Assembly (NCBI GenBank): GCA_900299345.1
Contig: OMJM01000044.1
Span: 1 to 64,000 of the forward strand
DNA: 64,000 nucleotides
Direction of reading: 5' to 3'
Source: a bacterium
GTDB taxonomy: Bacteria > Fibrobacterota > Fibrobacteria > UBA11236
In this document: positions 29,862 through 40,163 of the stretch, piece by piece
How positions within the stretch are numbered: position 1 is the first letter of the stretch
Layout: each line of letters starts with the position of its first letter
Translations under genes and position numbers: made by a program
Notes under the pieces: model-generated
The model's database searches: none
Told to the model about the DNA's origin: nothing
Seen by the model: only the letters and a program-made list of their open reading frames with translations

Positions 29862-31474
29862 CAGTTGCCGGCCCGCGCGGCCCCGGCATTTCGGTGATCA
29901 TCGTTTCCTACAACGTGCGGGAAATTCTCGACGCGTGCCTTCAGAGCGTGTATCATGCCGCGGCCCGTTTTTCCGGAACCGTGGAAGTCATCGTCTTCGA
30001 CAATGAATCTCGCGACGGTACAGTGTCCTTGCTCAAGCCGCGCTGGCCCGAGGCGACGTGGATTTCCTCGGATCGCAATCTCGGCTTCGGTTCCGGTTGC
30101 AACCGCGGCGCAGCTGTGGCCACGCAGCCGTTGTTGCTGTTCCTCAATCCCGACACCTTGATGCGCGAAGACACGCTACAGGTGATGTGGGATTTTTTCC
30201 GGTCGCACGCTGACGCGGGCGTGGCTGGATGCAAGATCGTCAATCGCGACGGCAGCCTGCAGCTGGCCTGCAAGCGCAGTTTCCCTTCGCCGCGCGTGGC
30301 GGCCTTCAAGCTCATCGGTCTGGGTAGCCTGTTTCCCAAGAGCCGTGTGTTCGGCCGCTATAATCTGACCTATCTCGATGAGAACACCACCCACGAGGTG
30401 GATGCGGTGTCTGGGTCTTTCCTCTGCATTTCTTCGGAACTGTTCCGTGAGATCGGCGGTTTTGACGAGGACTTCTTCATGTACGGCGAGGATCTGGATT
30501 TGTGCTTCCGCGCCAAGTTGCTCGGAAAGCGCAATTATTACCACCCGATCACGCAAGTGATCCATTTCAAGGGCGAGAGCGCGAAGAGCCGTCCGCTCGG
30601 CTCCTTCCTCGACTTCCACGCCGCCATGGTGATTTTTTCCAAGAAGCATCTGGAGTTGCGGGCGCTTCCCCTGATCTTGCTCAACGCGGGCGTGGCGATT
30701 CTGGCGCTGGCCAAATTCATTTCTTCCAGGTTCCAAAAATGGCCGCGTTGGTTTGCCGATTTGCTGATCGTCAATCTGGTCTTGGGCGTTGTCGCGTATG
30801 TGTATGTTCACGCCAAAGGACACACGCTTTTCTCCTTTATAGAACCTTCGGTGTACGTATTCTGGAATGTGTTGACTTCGCTGGCCGTGGTGCTGCCGCT
30901 GGCTTATGCGGGTGAGTACGGGAGCGGGCCGGCGAGGCCCCGCAAGGTGTTTCTTTCCGTCGGTATTTCCTTCCTGGCCGTGTTCTCACTCAGTTTTTTC
31001 ATGAAGGAGCACGCTTATTCCCGCGTGGTGTTCGCAATCAGTTCCGTGTTGAGTGCCGCTCTGCTCACGAGCTGGCGGCTGGCGGGCAGCCACGGGGGAC
31101 GGTTCTGGCGCAAGGTCGTGGGCGGTGTCAAGCGCGTGGTCATCTTGGGAACGGCCGCGCGGGCGAGAACACTGGCGGCTCTCATCCAGAATGAAACTTT
31201 GGAAGGCTATGAATGCGTGGGTTTCATTCACTTTCCCGCCGGGCCCGTGCCGCAGGAAGTGCGCGCCAATGTGATTGGCGATCTGGAGACCCTGCCGACT
31301 CTCGCGCGCAAACTGGATTTGCAGGCGGTGATCATCGCGCTGGATGAGGGAACCTATCCTGCCGCGCTTCGAGTGCTTGCGGCGCACGGCGCAGGCTCAT
31401 TGGAGATTAAAATGCTGGTGGGAGATCCGGAACCCGGCAAAAACTCCCTGATAGACCTGAATTTCCGAAATTAA
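29858..31474 (+). CDS. GT2 glycosyltransferase fused to TM helices and a CoA_binding_3-like nucleotide-binding domain
   Basis: N-terminal GT2 ([56 protein letters not shown]), 4-5 TM helices, then [34 protein letters not shown]...[24 protein letters not shown]. Confidence 0.85.
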   Translation: MTVAGPRGPGISVIIVSYNVREILDACLQSVYHAAARFSGTVEVIVFDNESRDGTVSLLKPRWPEATWISSDRNLGFGSGCNRGAAVATQPLLLFLNPDTLMREDTLQVMWDFFRSHADAGVAGCKIVNRDGSLQLACKRSFPSPRVAAFKLIGLGSLFPKSRVFGRYNLTYLDENTTHEVDAVSGSFLCISSELFREIGGFDEDFFMYGEDLDLCFRAKLLGKRNYYHPITQVIHFKGESAKSRPLGSFLDFHAAMVIFSKKHLELRALPLILLNAGVAILALAKFISSRFQKWPRWFADLLIVNLVLGVVAYVYVHAKGHTLFSFIEPSVYVFWNVLTSLAVVLPLAYAGEYGSGPARPRKVFLSVGISFLAVFSLSFFMKEHAYSRVVFAISSVLSAALLTSWRLAGSHGGRFWRKVVGGVKRVVILGTAARARTLAALIQNETLEGYECVGFIHFPAGPVPQEVRANVIGDLETLPTLARKLDLQAVIIALDEGTYPAALRVLAAHGAGSLEIKMLVGDPEPGKNSLIDLNFRN

Positions 31475-31532
31475 TCGCGTTTTACGGCACAAGGGGAAGG
31501 ATTACATTTCCCCATCAAAGAAGGAATTGTTC

Positions 31533-32489
31533 ATGTCCATCCCCAAGGGACCTCATCTCGAATTCGAACAGCCGGTCGTGGAACTGGCGGTCAAGATCGA
31601 AGACCTCCTCAAGACCGGGGAAATCACCAACAAGGATGTTGAAGACCTCATCGCGAAGAAGGAGGCGCTGCAGCGGAAAATCGCGGGTAAAATGACCTCC
31701 TGGAATCGCGTTGAACTTGCGCGACGTCCTTCCCGGCCCTATACGCTCGACTACATCCAGCGCCTGTGCACCGATTTCGTGGAGTTGCGTGGAGACCGTT
31801 GTTTCGGGGACGATCCGGCGCTGGTGACCGGACTGGCGCGGCTCGGCGATGTCAGCGTGGTGGTGATGGGCCAGCAAAAGGGTCGCGACACCAAGGAAAG
31901 CATTCGGCGCAACTTCGGCATGGCGCATCCTGAGGGTTACCGAAAGGCCCTGCGTTGCATGAAGATGGCGGAGAAATTCAACCTGCCCATCATCGCCTTC
32001 ATCGACACTCCTGGCGCGTTTCCGGGGATTGGTGCCGAAGAGCGCGGACAGGCCGAAGCCATCGCCCGCAACCTGATGGAAATGGCCGTGCTCAAAACCC
32101 CGATCATCGCCGTGGTGATTGGCGAGGGTGCCAGTGGCGGTGCATTGGGCATCGGTGTGGCCGATCGCATTCTCATGCTGGAGAACGCATGGTTTGGCGT
32201 CATCTCCCCGGAATCCTGCAGCGCCATTCTGTGGGGCGACAGCAGCAAGAAACAGGATTTGAGCGGGACGATGAAGATCACAGCCACGGACTTGAAGGAG
32301 TTGAAGATCGTTGACCGGATCGTCAAGGAACCTCTGGGCGGAGCGCATTGGGATCCCGATTCCATGTACGATATGCTGAAGAGCGTGCTCGTGGAGGAAC
32401 TGGAAGCATTGCGCGGGGTGACATCCGAAGAGCTGGTGGAAAAAAGAATGGCCAAGTACGCGGGCATGGCCCGATTTTCGGAGAAATGA
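31533..32489 (+). CDS. accA: Acetyl-CoA carboxylase carboxyltransferase subunit alpha
   Basis: [54 protein letters not shown]. Confidence 0.97.
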   Translation: MSIPKGPHLEFEQPVVELAVKIEDLLKTGEITNKDVEDLIAKKEALQRKIAGKMTSWNRVELARRPSRPYTLDYIQRLCTDFVELRGDRCFGDDPALVTGLARLGDVSVVVMGQQKGRDTKESIRRNFGMAHPEGYRKALRCMKMAEKFNLPIIAFIDTPGAFPGIGAEERGQAEAIARNLMEMAVLKTPIIAVVIGEGASGGALGIGVADRILMLENAWFGVISPESCSAILWGDSSKKQDLSGTMKITATDLKELKIVDRIVKEPLGGAHWDPDSMYDMLKSVLVEELEALRGVTSEELVEKRMAKYAGMARFSEK

Positions 32490-32743
32490 TCATGGTGGAT
32501 GCACAGTTGCTGGAAATTCTTTGTTGTCCAGAGACCAAGCAGGATCTCACATTGGCCTCCGCAGAGTTCGTCGGCGAATTGAATGGCCGCATTGAAGCGG
32601 GGACGCTGAAGAACCGCGCCGGACAACCGGTGAAGGAAAAAATGGAAGCAGGCCTTCTTCGCGCCGATAAGAAGTTTCTGTATCCCATCCGCGAAGATAT
32701 TCCCATCATGCTGATCGACGAGGCCATTCCGGTCGGCCCATGA
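32486..32743 (+). CDS. Trm112-family / UPF0434-like small protein
   Basis: [19 protein letters not shown]...[17 protein letters not shown]. Confidence 0.88.
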   Translation: MIMVDAQLLEILCCPETKQDLTLASAEFVGELNGRIEAGTLKNRAGQPVKEKMEAGLLRADKKFLYPIREDIPIMLIDEAIPVGP

Positions 32744-33429
32744 GCATTCATTATGCATTCGAGGAACTGGATCGGAAGTTTCCCGACGACAGCCTCGCAT
32801 TTGCGCGCATTGGTGAGGCGCTGATCCGGGAAGAGAGAACCGCCGAAGCGATTCGCATGCTCACCAGTGGAACGTCGCGCTACCCCCGCTACATCACGGG
32901 ACTTCTGGTGTTGGCGCGGGCCTACAAGGCCGCGGATCGCACAGCCGAAGCCAAATCCGAACTGGAAAAAGTCCTGCGTCTGGATGCGAATTGTCCCGCC
33001 GCGCTGAACATGCTGGCCGGAATCGCGGAAGCGTCTGGCGAACCCGCCGAGCGGCTGCGTCATCTGGAAGTCCTTCTCCGGCAGGAGCCGTGGGACGAGG
33101 GGTTTCGGGCGGTTCAGCAGCGCATTTTCAAGCCGGTGGAAAAGCCCAAATCGCCGTCCGTGGTGGCACGCGTCGATCACCTGACCAAGGTCGATCCCGT
33201 AATTGCCAAAATCCGCGAGGAAGAAGCGGAAGAAGAGTTCGAAGACGAGGGTTCCGACCCCTTTCCGAACGTTGCCACGGTCACTTTGGCCGAGATATAT
33301 TTGCAACAAGGCCTGAAAGAACAGGCCCTGCAGATTTACCGTCAGCTCGTGGAGCGTCAGCCGGACAACGAAGCGGCCCAAAAACGTCTCCGGGAGCTTG
33401 AAGCCTCCACGAACGGCGAAAAAACGTAA
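32740..33429 (+). CDS. Tetratricopeptide repeat protein
   Basis: TPR-like repeats with an acidic central region; 4-nt overlap with the preceding gene. Confidence 0.8.
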   Translation: MSIHYAFEELDRKFPDDSLAFARIGEALIREERTAEAIRMLTSGTSRYPRYITGLLVLARAYKAADRTAEAKSELEKVLRLDANCPAALNMLAGIAEASGEPAERLRHLEVLLRQEPWDEGFRAVQQRIFKPVEKPKSPSVVARVDHLTKVDPVIAKIREEEAEEEFEDEGSDPFPNVATVTLAEIYLQQGLKEQALQIYRQLVERQPDNEAAQKRLRELEASTNGEKT

Positions 33430-33430
33430 G

Positions 33431-33922
33431 ATGGCTGACCGAAAGGGAAACAAGGTCATGGAACTTTCCGATGTAACACAGCTGGTCAAGTTGCTCGACA
33501 AGAGCGGCCTTTCGGAGCTCCGTTTCAATGATGGGACTTCGAGCGTCGTGCTCAAGAAGGAAACCCATGTCATGGGCGTTCCCATGGTGGCCGCTCCCGT
33601 GGCGCAGGCCGCGCCTGTGGCCACTCCTGCTGCGGCTCCGTCGGCGCCTGCTGCGGCCGCCCCCAAGAGCGCCGCGCCCAAGTACAAGGAAATCACCTCG
33701 CCCATGGTCGGGACCTTCTACGCCAGTCCGTCACCGGGCGCTCCCGCCTTTGTCTCCGCCGGCTCCGTGGTGAAGCCGGGTCAGGTGTTGTGTGTCATCG
33801 AGGCCATGAAGATCATGAACGAGATCGAATCCGACGTTTCCGGCGAGGTCATGGAAGTGTGCGTGGCCAACGAAACACCGGTGGAATACGGAACCGTCCT
33901 TTTCCGCGTCAAGCCCGCCTGA
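33431..33922 (+). CDS. accB: Acetyl-CoA carboxylase biotin carboxyl carrier protein
   Basis: Ala/Pro-rich linker and biotinylation motif [19 protein letters not shown]. Confidence 0.96.
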   Translation: MADRKGNKVMELSDVTQLVKLLDKSGLSELRFNDGTSSVVLKKETHVMGVPMVAAPVAQAAPVATPAAAPSAPAAAAPKSAAPKYKEITSPMVGTFYASPSPGAPAFVSAGSVVKPGQVLCVIEAMKIMNEIESDVSGEVMEVCVANETPVEYGTVLFRVKPA

Positions 33923-33924
33923 CC

Positions 33925-35292
<1,368 letters not shown>

Positions 35293-35295
35293 GTC

Positions 35296-36267
35296 GTGTC
35301 CGGTTCCAGAAGCATTTCCGCGGGTGCGGAGTTGCGCGGCGTTTGGCCTGCGCTGTTCACGCCGCTCAAGAACGACGATCCGAAGCGTTTGCGCAATTCG
35401 CTGGACTTTGACAAGGCCAGACTCATCATCGACGATCTCATCGCCGAGGGTGTGAGTGGTCTGGTTCCGGTGGGCACGACGGGGCAGAGCCCCACGGTCA
35501 GCACGGAGCAGCACCTCGATTTCATCCGCTTCACGGTGGACTACGTGAACGGCCGCGTGCCTGTGATCGCCGGAGCGGGATCGAACTCCACGCGCGAATC
35601 GGTGGACATGATCCAGTCCATCCTGAAGTCATTTGGTGACATGGCCGTGCTGTGCGTGACCGGGTATTACAACAACCCGCCGCAGGAAGGCCTGGCTGCG
35701 CATTACGAGACGCTGTCGCGTGAAACCGGCGCGAAGATCGTGTTGTACAACGTCCCGGCCCGCACGGCGAGCTACCTGGAGCCAGATACCCTGATTCGGC
35801 TTGCTTCGGATCGCAACATCATCGGCCTCAAGCAGGCGGTGGATTTCCGCAATCCCGGCAAGCATCGCGACGACACTGCGCGCGTGGTCCAATCCACCAA
35901 GAATCTGGACTTCGGTATTGTGAGTGGTGAGGACGACGGCGTGGCCGCCATGATGGAACTGGGCGGCGCGGGCGTCATCACGGCGAGCGGTTCGATTCCC
36001 GAAGCTTCACGGTTGTTCCTCAAGCTGGTTGCCGCATTCGCGTCAGGAAATTCAGCCCAGGCCAAGACCTTTCAGGACGAAATCATGGCGTTCGTTAAGT
36101 TGGTGTTCTCCCGGAAGAATCCGATTCCGCTGGGGACTTTCTTCAACTCACCGTTGTTCCTGCCGTTGGTTTCCGTTAGGGAGACGAAGGGCGGGGAGGA
36201 GTTGGAGAAGGAAATTCTGGCGTTTATTCGGGCGAAGGCTCCGTTGTTGGCGAAGTATCATCCGTAA
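35296..36267 (+). CDS. DapA-family dihydrodipicolinate synthase-like aldolase
   Basis: VPVGTTGQSPTVS, IVLYNVPART, IIGLKQAV (Schiff-base Lys context). Confidence 0.88.
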   Translation: MSGSRSISAGAELRGVWPALFTPLKNDDPKRLRNSLDFDKARLIIDDLIAEGVSGLVPVGTTGQSPTVSTEQHLDFIRFTVDYVNGRVPVIAGAGSNSTRESVDMIQSILKSFGDMAVLCVTGYYNNPPQEGLAAHYETLSRETGAKIVLYNVPARTASYLEPDTLIRLASDRNIIGLKQAVDFRNPGKHRDDTARVVQSTKNLDFGIVSGEDDGVAAMMELGGAGVITASGSIPEASRLFLKLVAAFASGNSAQAKTFQDEIMAFVKLVFSRKNPIPLGTFFNSPLFLPLVSVRETKGGEELEKEILAFIRAKAPLLAKYHP

Positions 36268-36296
36268 TTATTGATTTTGATACGCCGCTTCGAGCT

Positions 36297-36725
36297 TTAA
36301 ACCTTTTCCCAGTCCCGCACATCCCCCGCAACCATCCTGAACATCGGATGTGGCGTCGGGACCAAATCCTTGTGATGCACCTTGTGCCATTCCGGATTCC
36401 GTTTCTTCAACTTTCTTTCCAAATGCTCCCACTCGTACGCTAACTGGCCTTTTGTCTCCGAAATTTTTCCCGTCCATCGCTTCTTCTGAATCTTCGATCC
36501 GTCGAAGTTGTAACCGCGTCGCACAGCGTCCTCATGGATCACCGCGAGATACGTCGCGACTCCGGCGGCCGGATCGTCGAGTTGTTGGAAGCGTATCAGC
36601 TGGGGGTGATGCTTATAACCCTTGGTCTTGCCTTGTAGCACGGCTTGTGCCAGCAAGGTTTCGCGCCACAGGGCCACCAGTCCGGCGGGATCGAGGTGTT
36701 TTGGATGGAGGGTCCACAAGCGCAT
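36297..36725 (-). CDS. Pyrimidine dimer DNA glycosylase/endonuclease V-like protein
   Basis: MRLWTLHPKHLDPAGLVALWRETLLAQAVLQGKTKGYKHHPQLIRFQ pattern of the Pyr_excise family. Confidence 0.85.
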   Translation of the reverse strand: MRLWTLHPKHLDPAGLVALWRETLLAQAVLQGKTKGYKHHPQLIRFQQLDDPAAGVATYLAVIHEDAVRRGYNFDGSKIQKKRWTGKISETKGQLAYEWEHLERKLKKRNPEWHKVHHKDLVPTPHPMFRMVAGDVRDWEKV

Positions 36726-36729
36726 GGGG

Positions 36730-37155
36730 CTACCCTACACCGTGTTTGCGGATGCGGATGATGCGGGAGGTGTCACCGGAAGGTTCCAGCTCCACTTCCC
36801 ACGTGAAGGGACTGAAATGCCCGGGCAATCGCTCCGGCCATTCGATCAGGCAAACGCCATCACCTTCCAGATAATGGTTCAGGCCGATCTCCTCCCAGTC
36901 CGCACCGGGAGCGAGGCGGTAGAGATCCATGTGATACACCGGAATCCGTCCTGCGTACTCATGCACCAGCGCATAGGTGGGGGAGTTTACCACACCGTGA
37001 TGGCCCAATGCGCGCGCCACTCCACGGCAGAACAAGGTTTTCCCCGCGCCCAACGGTCCCTTGAGCGCGACAGCATCACCGGATTGCAACTTCGCGGCAA
37101 ACGTTTCGGCGCAAGCCAGGGTCTCGGATTCTGAATGGGAATGGAATTCGGTCAT
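36730..37155 (-). CDS. tsaE: tRNA threonylcarbamoyladenosine biosynthesis ATPase TsaE
   Basis: ALKGPLGAGKTLFCRGVARALG; NSPTYALVHEYAGRIPVYHMDLYRL. Confidence 0.95.
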   Translation of the reverse strand: MTEFHSHSESETLACAETFAAKLQSGDAVALKGPLGAGKTLFCRGVARALGHHGVVNSPTYALVHEYAGRIPVYHMDLYRLAPGADWEEIGLNHYLEGDGVCLIEWPERLPGHFSPFTWEVELEPSGDTSRIIRIRKHGVG

Positions 37156-37167
37156 GGGCGATTTTGG

Positions 37168-37212
37168 GACGCCGCTGTAGGGGCGGGATTATCCCGCCCC
37201 TACAGCGGCGTC
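37168..37212. repeat. Perfect palindrome, 22-bp arms and 1-nt centre
   Basis: gacgccgctgtaggggcgggat t atcccgcccctacagcggcgtc; the right arm encodes the last residues and TAG stop of the minus-strand PorX-like gene. Confidence 0.95.
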
Positions 37213-38801
37213 AAGGTGGACAGCGGAACGATCATCTCCTCCATGGAAAGGCCGCCACTCACCATCTGATCCTTGAACTGGGTCACGAAATACTGGAACT
37301 TGTTCGGATAGACGAAGTAAAAGTTTTCCTTCGCGATGGCATAGGCGATTTCACCGGCCTCGCCGGGCAGACCATACTGCGATGGAGATTCCACAAACAA
37401 CGCCTGCCGTTCGTCGCAGGAGATGTTCGGCCCGATTTTCACGCGCGGGTTGGGCGTCTTTTCCTCCTGGCAGAACACCTCGGCGGGCGTGTCCACACGC
37501 ACCGTGCCGTGATCGCTGGTCACCACCACGGGCCGTTTGTTTTCCGCCATCACCTCGAAAGCTTGCATCAGACCCGAGGACTGGAACCATTCCCCGGCGC
37601 GGGCGCGGACTTCCTTTTCGCGCGGCGCGGGATCGAGCGGATGATCGCGGCGGTGGACGTCGAGCAGATCGATGAACTCGACTTCCACCACGATCAACCG
37701 GGCATCCTCATGGCGCGCGAGGTTCGAGGCGAGATTGGCCGCGTCCTCCTGCGTCCGCACGTGGATGAAACGGGGATCCTCCAGATCGAGTCCTTCCTTG
37801 CGCAACTGAATCTTCAGCAATTCGCGTTCGTAGGGCGCCGCATCCTCTTCTTCGCGGAGCCGCTGCCACAACTGCGGTTGATCGCGGTTGATGTCGCGCG
37901 GCATGCGCCCGGAAAACAAGGCAGCGCGGCAGAAAGCCTTGTCCGTCGGAAGCAAAGCCCAGGCGGCGTTGTTCTCCACCTTGAACCGGGACTCGATCAG
38001 CTTCTGGACGTACAGCCATTGGCCGAATCGCAGGCCGGCCATGACGAAGAGCACGCATTTTCCATGCTTCCGCAGCATGGGAATCACCTTGCGCCGTACC
38101 GTGAAGGTGTGCAGATCCGGATTGCCGCCCTGCCGCCCCGCCCAGGCGATGTAGTTGTTTTCCACATAGGAAAGAAAACGCCGCGCCAGTTCGCGCTTCT
38201 GATCGCGGTGCATGGACTCGAGGCTGGAGGACGTTGCGAAATGCAGTTCCACGTCCCACTTGCAGAGCTGGAAATAAATCTTCTCCCACTTGGACGGTGA
38301 GGGATTGGCAAGCAGGTTGGACTTGATCTCGGAAATGTCGCGCACGTAGTTGGATGTGGACTGATGCGAAGCCGCGGAGCGCGTCCGTAGAGCGGAAATG
38401 CAGACCGCCAGCGCCTGCGTCGGATTGACGGGCTTGGGCAGCCATCCGTCGAAGCTGCGGCCCCATGCGGCTTCCACGAGCCGTTCCTCGTCGTTTTTGG
38501 TCACGAGCAGCACGGGCACGCGGGGATGGCTTTCCCTGATCTCCTGAAGCGCGCCCGCGACGCTTTCCTTGCCGGAGATCTGCTCATCCAGCAGGACGAG
38601 ATCGAAACGCTGGCGTCGCAGCAGCGATAGCCCCGCGCTTTCGGAGGAGGCTTTTTCCACCTCGTAGCCGTGATCCTCCAGAAACAGGAGATGGGCACGG
38701 AGAAATTCGATCTCCGGATCCATCCACAGGATGCGTTTGCGATCACCCGTGGAGGGATCGCGCTCCAGCACGACGACGCGCTGTCCCGGCTCCCAACTCA
38801 T
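37200..38801 (-). CDS. porX: PorX-type response regulator: receiver domain plus PglZ alkaline-phosphatase-like domain
   Basis: KRILWMDPEIEFLRAHLLFLEDHGYEV...FDLVLLDEQISGKESV...PVLLVTKND...LPKPVNP (receiver), then a PglZ domain with PVVVTSDHGTVRVDTPAEV; adjacent to tsaE. Confidence 0.88.
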   Translation of the reverse strand: MSWEPGQRVVVLERDPSTGDRKRILWMDPEIEFLRAHLLFLEDHGYEVEKASSESAGLSLLRRQRFDLVLLDEQISGKESVAGALQEIRESHPRVPVLLVTKNDEERLVEAAWGRSFDGWLPKPVNPTQALAVCISALRTRSAASHQSTSNYVRDISEIKSNLLANPSPSKWEKIYFQLCKWDVELHFATSSSLESMHRDQKRELARRFLSYVENNYIAWAGRQGGNPDLHTFTVRRKVIPMLRKHGKCVLFVMAGLRFGQWLYVQKLIESRFKVENNAAWALLPTDKAFCRAALFSGRMPRDINRDQPQLWQRLREEEDAAPYERELLKIQLRKEGLDLEDPRFIHVRTQEDAANLASNLARHEDARLIVVEVEFIDLLDVHRRDHPLDPAPREKEVRARAGEWFQSSGLMQAFEVMAENKRPVVVTSDHGTVRVDTPAEVFCQEEKTPNPRVKIGPNISCDERQALFVESPSQYGLPGEAGEIAYAIAKENFYFVYPNKFQYFVTQFKDQMVSGGLSMEEMIVPLSTLTPL

Positions 38802-38802
38802 C

Positions 38803-40068
38803 TCAACCGATTTCTTCCGCGCCGCCGAGATAGGGGCGCAGCGCCGGAGGGATGCGCACGGTGCCGCGCGGCGTGTAATGCGTTTCGAGGAACGACACCA
38901 GCACGCGCGGGGTGGCGAGGCCGGAGCCGTTCAGCGTGTGCACGAGCCGCGTCTTGCCGCCGGCCTTGGTGCGGATGTTGGCGCGCCGCGCCTGAAAGTC
39001 CTCGAAGTTGGAGCAGGAAGAAACCTCCAGCCATTTCTTTTCGGCCGGGGCCCACACTTCGAGATCGTAACACTTGGCAGCGCCAAAGCCGAGATCCCCG
39101 GCGCACAGTTCCAATACGCGGTAGGGGAGTTCCAGCATGCGCAGCAGCTCTTCGGCTTGCTCGCGCAATTCCTCAAGCGCGTCGTAGGAAACTTCCGGCA
39201 AGGTGAACTTCACCATCTCCACCTTGTCGAACTGGTGCAGGCGCAGGAAGCCGCGCGTGTCCGCGCCCCACGATCCGGCTTCGCGGCGGAAACAGGCGGT
39301 GTAGGCGCAATAGGAGAGGGGCAGGCTGGCGGAGTCCAGCGTTTCGTCGCGATGCATGTTCGTCACCGGAACCTCGGCCGTGGGCACAAGGAACAGATCA
39401 TCATCGCCGCAGCGGTACATGTCCTCTTCGAACTTGGGAAGCTGGCCCGTGCCGGTCATGCTGGCTCGTGACACGAGATACGGTGGCGAAATTTCCGTGA
39501 AGCCGAATTTCTGGACGTGAACGTCGAGGAAGAAATTGATCAACGCGCGTTCCAGCCTCGCGCCCAATCCGGTGTAGATCGGGAATCCACGGCCGGATAG
39601 TTTGGCGCCGCGTTCGAAGTCGAACAGCTTGAGCTTCTCACCGATTTCCAGGTGGTGCGGAAACACTTGCGATTCGGGCGGCAACTTGCCCCAGGTTTTC
39701 GCGACCTTGTTGTCAGCGGGGGTTTTTCCGTCGGGAACGGACGGATGGGGAAGGTTGGGACACAACATCGCCAGCGCGTTGAGTTTTTCCTCGGCCTCAT
39801 TGAAGGCGGCCTGCAGCTCCTTGATGCGATCTCCCAAGGAGCGAGTCTTTTCGATCTCCGCCGAAGCATCACCCCCGGAGCGTTTGAGCTTGGCAATGGC
39901 CTCGGTGGCCGCATTGCGTTCGGCGTTCAACGTTTCCAGTTCAGAGCCGATCTTGCGTTTTTCCTGATCCAGTCGCAACAGGGCGTCGAGGTCGAAGGCC
40001 GTGCTCCGGCGTTTGAGGGCCGCCCGCACCTTTTCAGGATCGTCGCGGTACAGTTTGGGATCAATCAT
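38803..40068 (-). CDS. serS: Serine--tRNA ligase
   Basis: MIDPKLYRDDPEKVRAALKRR; class II motifs (TACFRREAGSWGADTRGFLRLHQFDKVEMV). Confidence 0.97.
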   Translation of the reverse strand: MIDPKLYRDDPEKVRAALKRRSTAFDLDALLRLDQEKRKIGSELETLNAERNAATEAIAKLKRSGGDASAEIEKTRSLGDRIKELQAAFNEAEEKLNALAMLCPNLPHPSVPDGKTPADNKVAKTWGKLPPESQVFPHHLEIGEKLKLFDFERGAKLSGRGFPIYTGLGARLERALINFFLDVHVQKFGFTEISPPYLVSRASMTGTGQLPKFEEDMYRCGDDDLFLVPTAEVPVTNMHRDETLDSASLPLSYCAYTACFRREAGSWGADTRGFLRLHQFDKVEMVKFTLPEVSYDALEELREQAEELLRMLELPYRVLELCAGDLGFGAAKCYDLEVWAPAEKKWLEVSSCSNFEDFQARRANIRTKAGGKTRLVHTLNGSGLATPRVLVSFLETHYTPRGTVRIPPALRPYLGGAEEIG

Positions 40069-40107
40069 TGGCGCAATACTCCTTGAATTCTTTCTGGAAA
40101 GGGAAAT

Positions 40108-40148
40108 CTAGAACCCGCCGCCGGGCTTTTGAGAGGCCGGGTTTCTAG
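40108..40148. repeat. Imperfect inverted repeat in the serS / OM-receptor divergent intergenic region
   Basis: ctagaacccgccgccggg...ccgggtttctag, one bulge. Confidence 0.6.
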
Positions 40149-40163
40149 TTTGTTGGGCCACCA

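Noticed and set aside
37200-38801. PglZ protein as a BREX/phage-defence component
   Set aside because: Fusion to an N-terminal receiver and adjacency to tsaE fit PorX; no other BREX genes (pglX, brxC, brxL) nearby.
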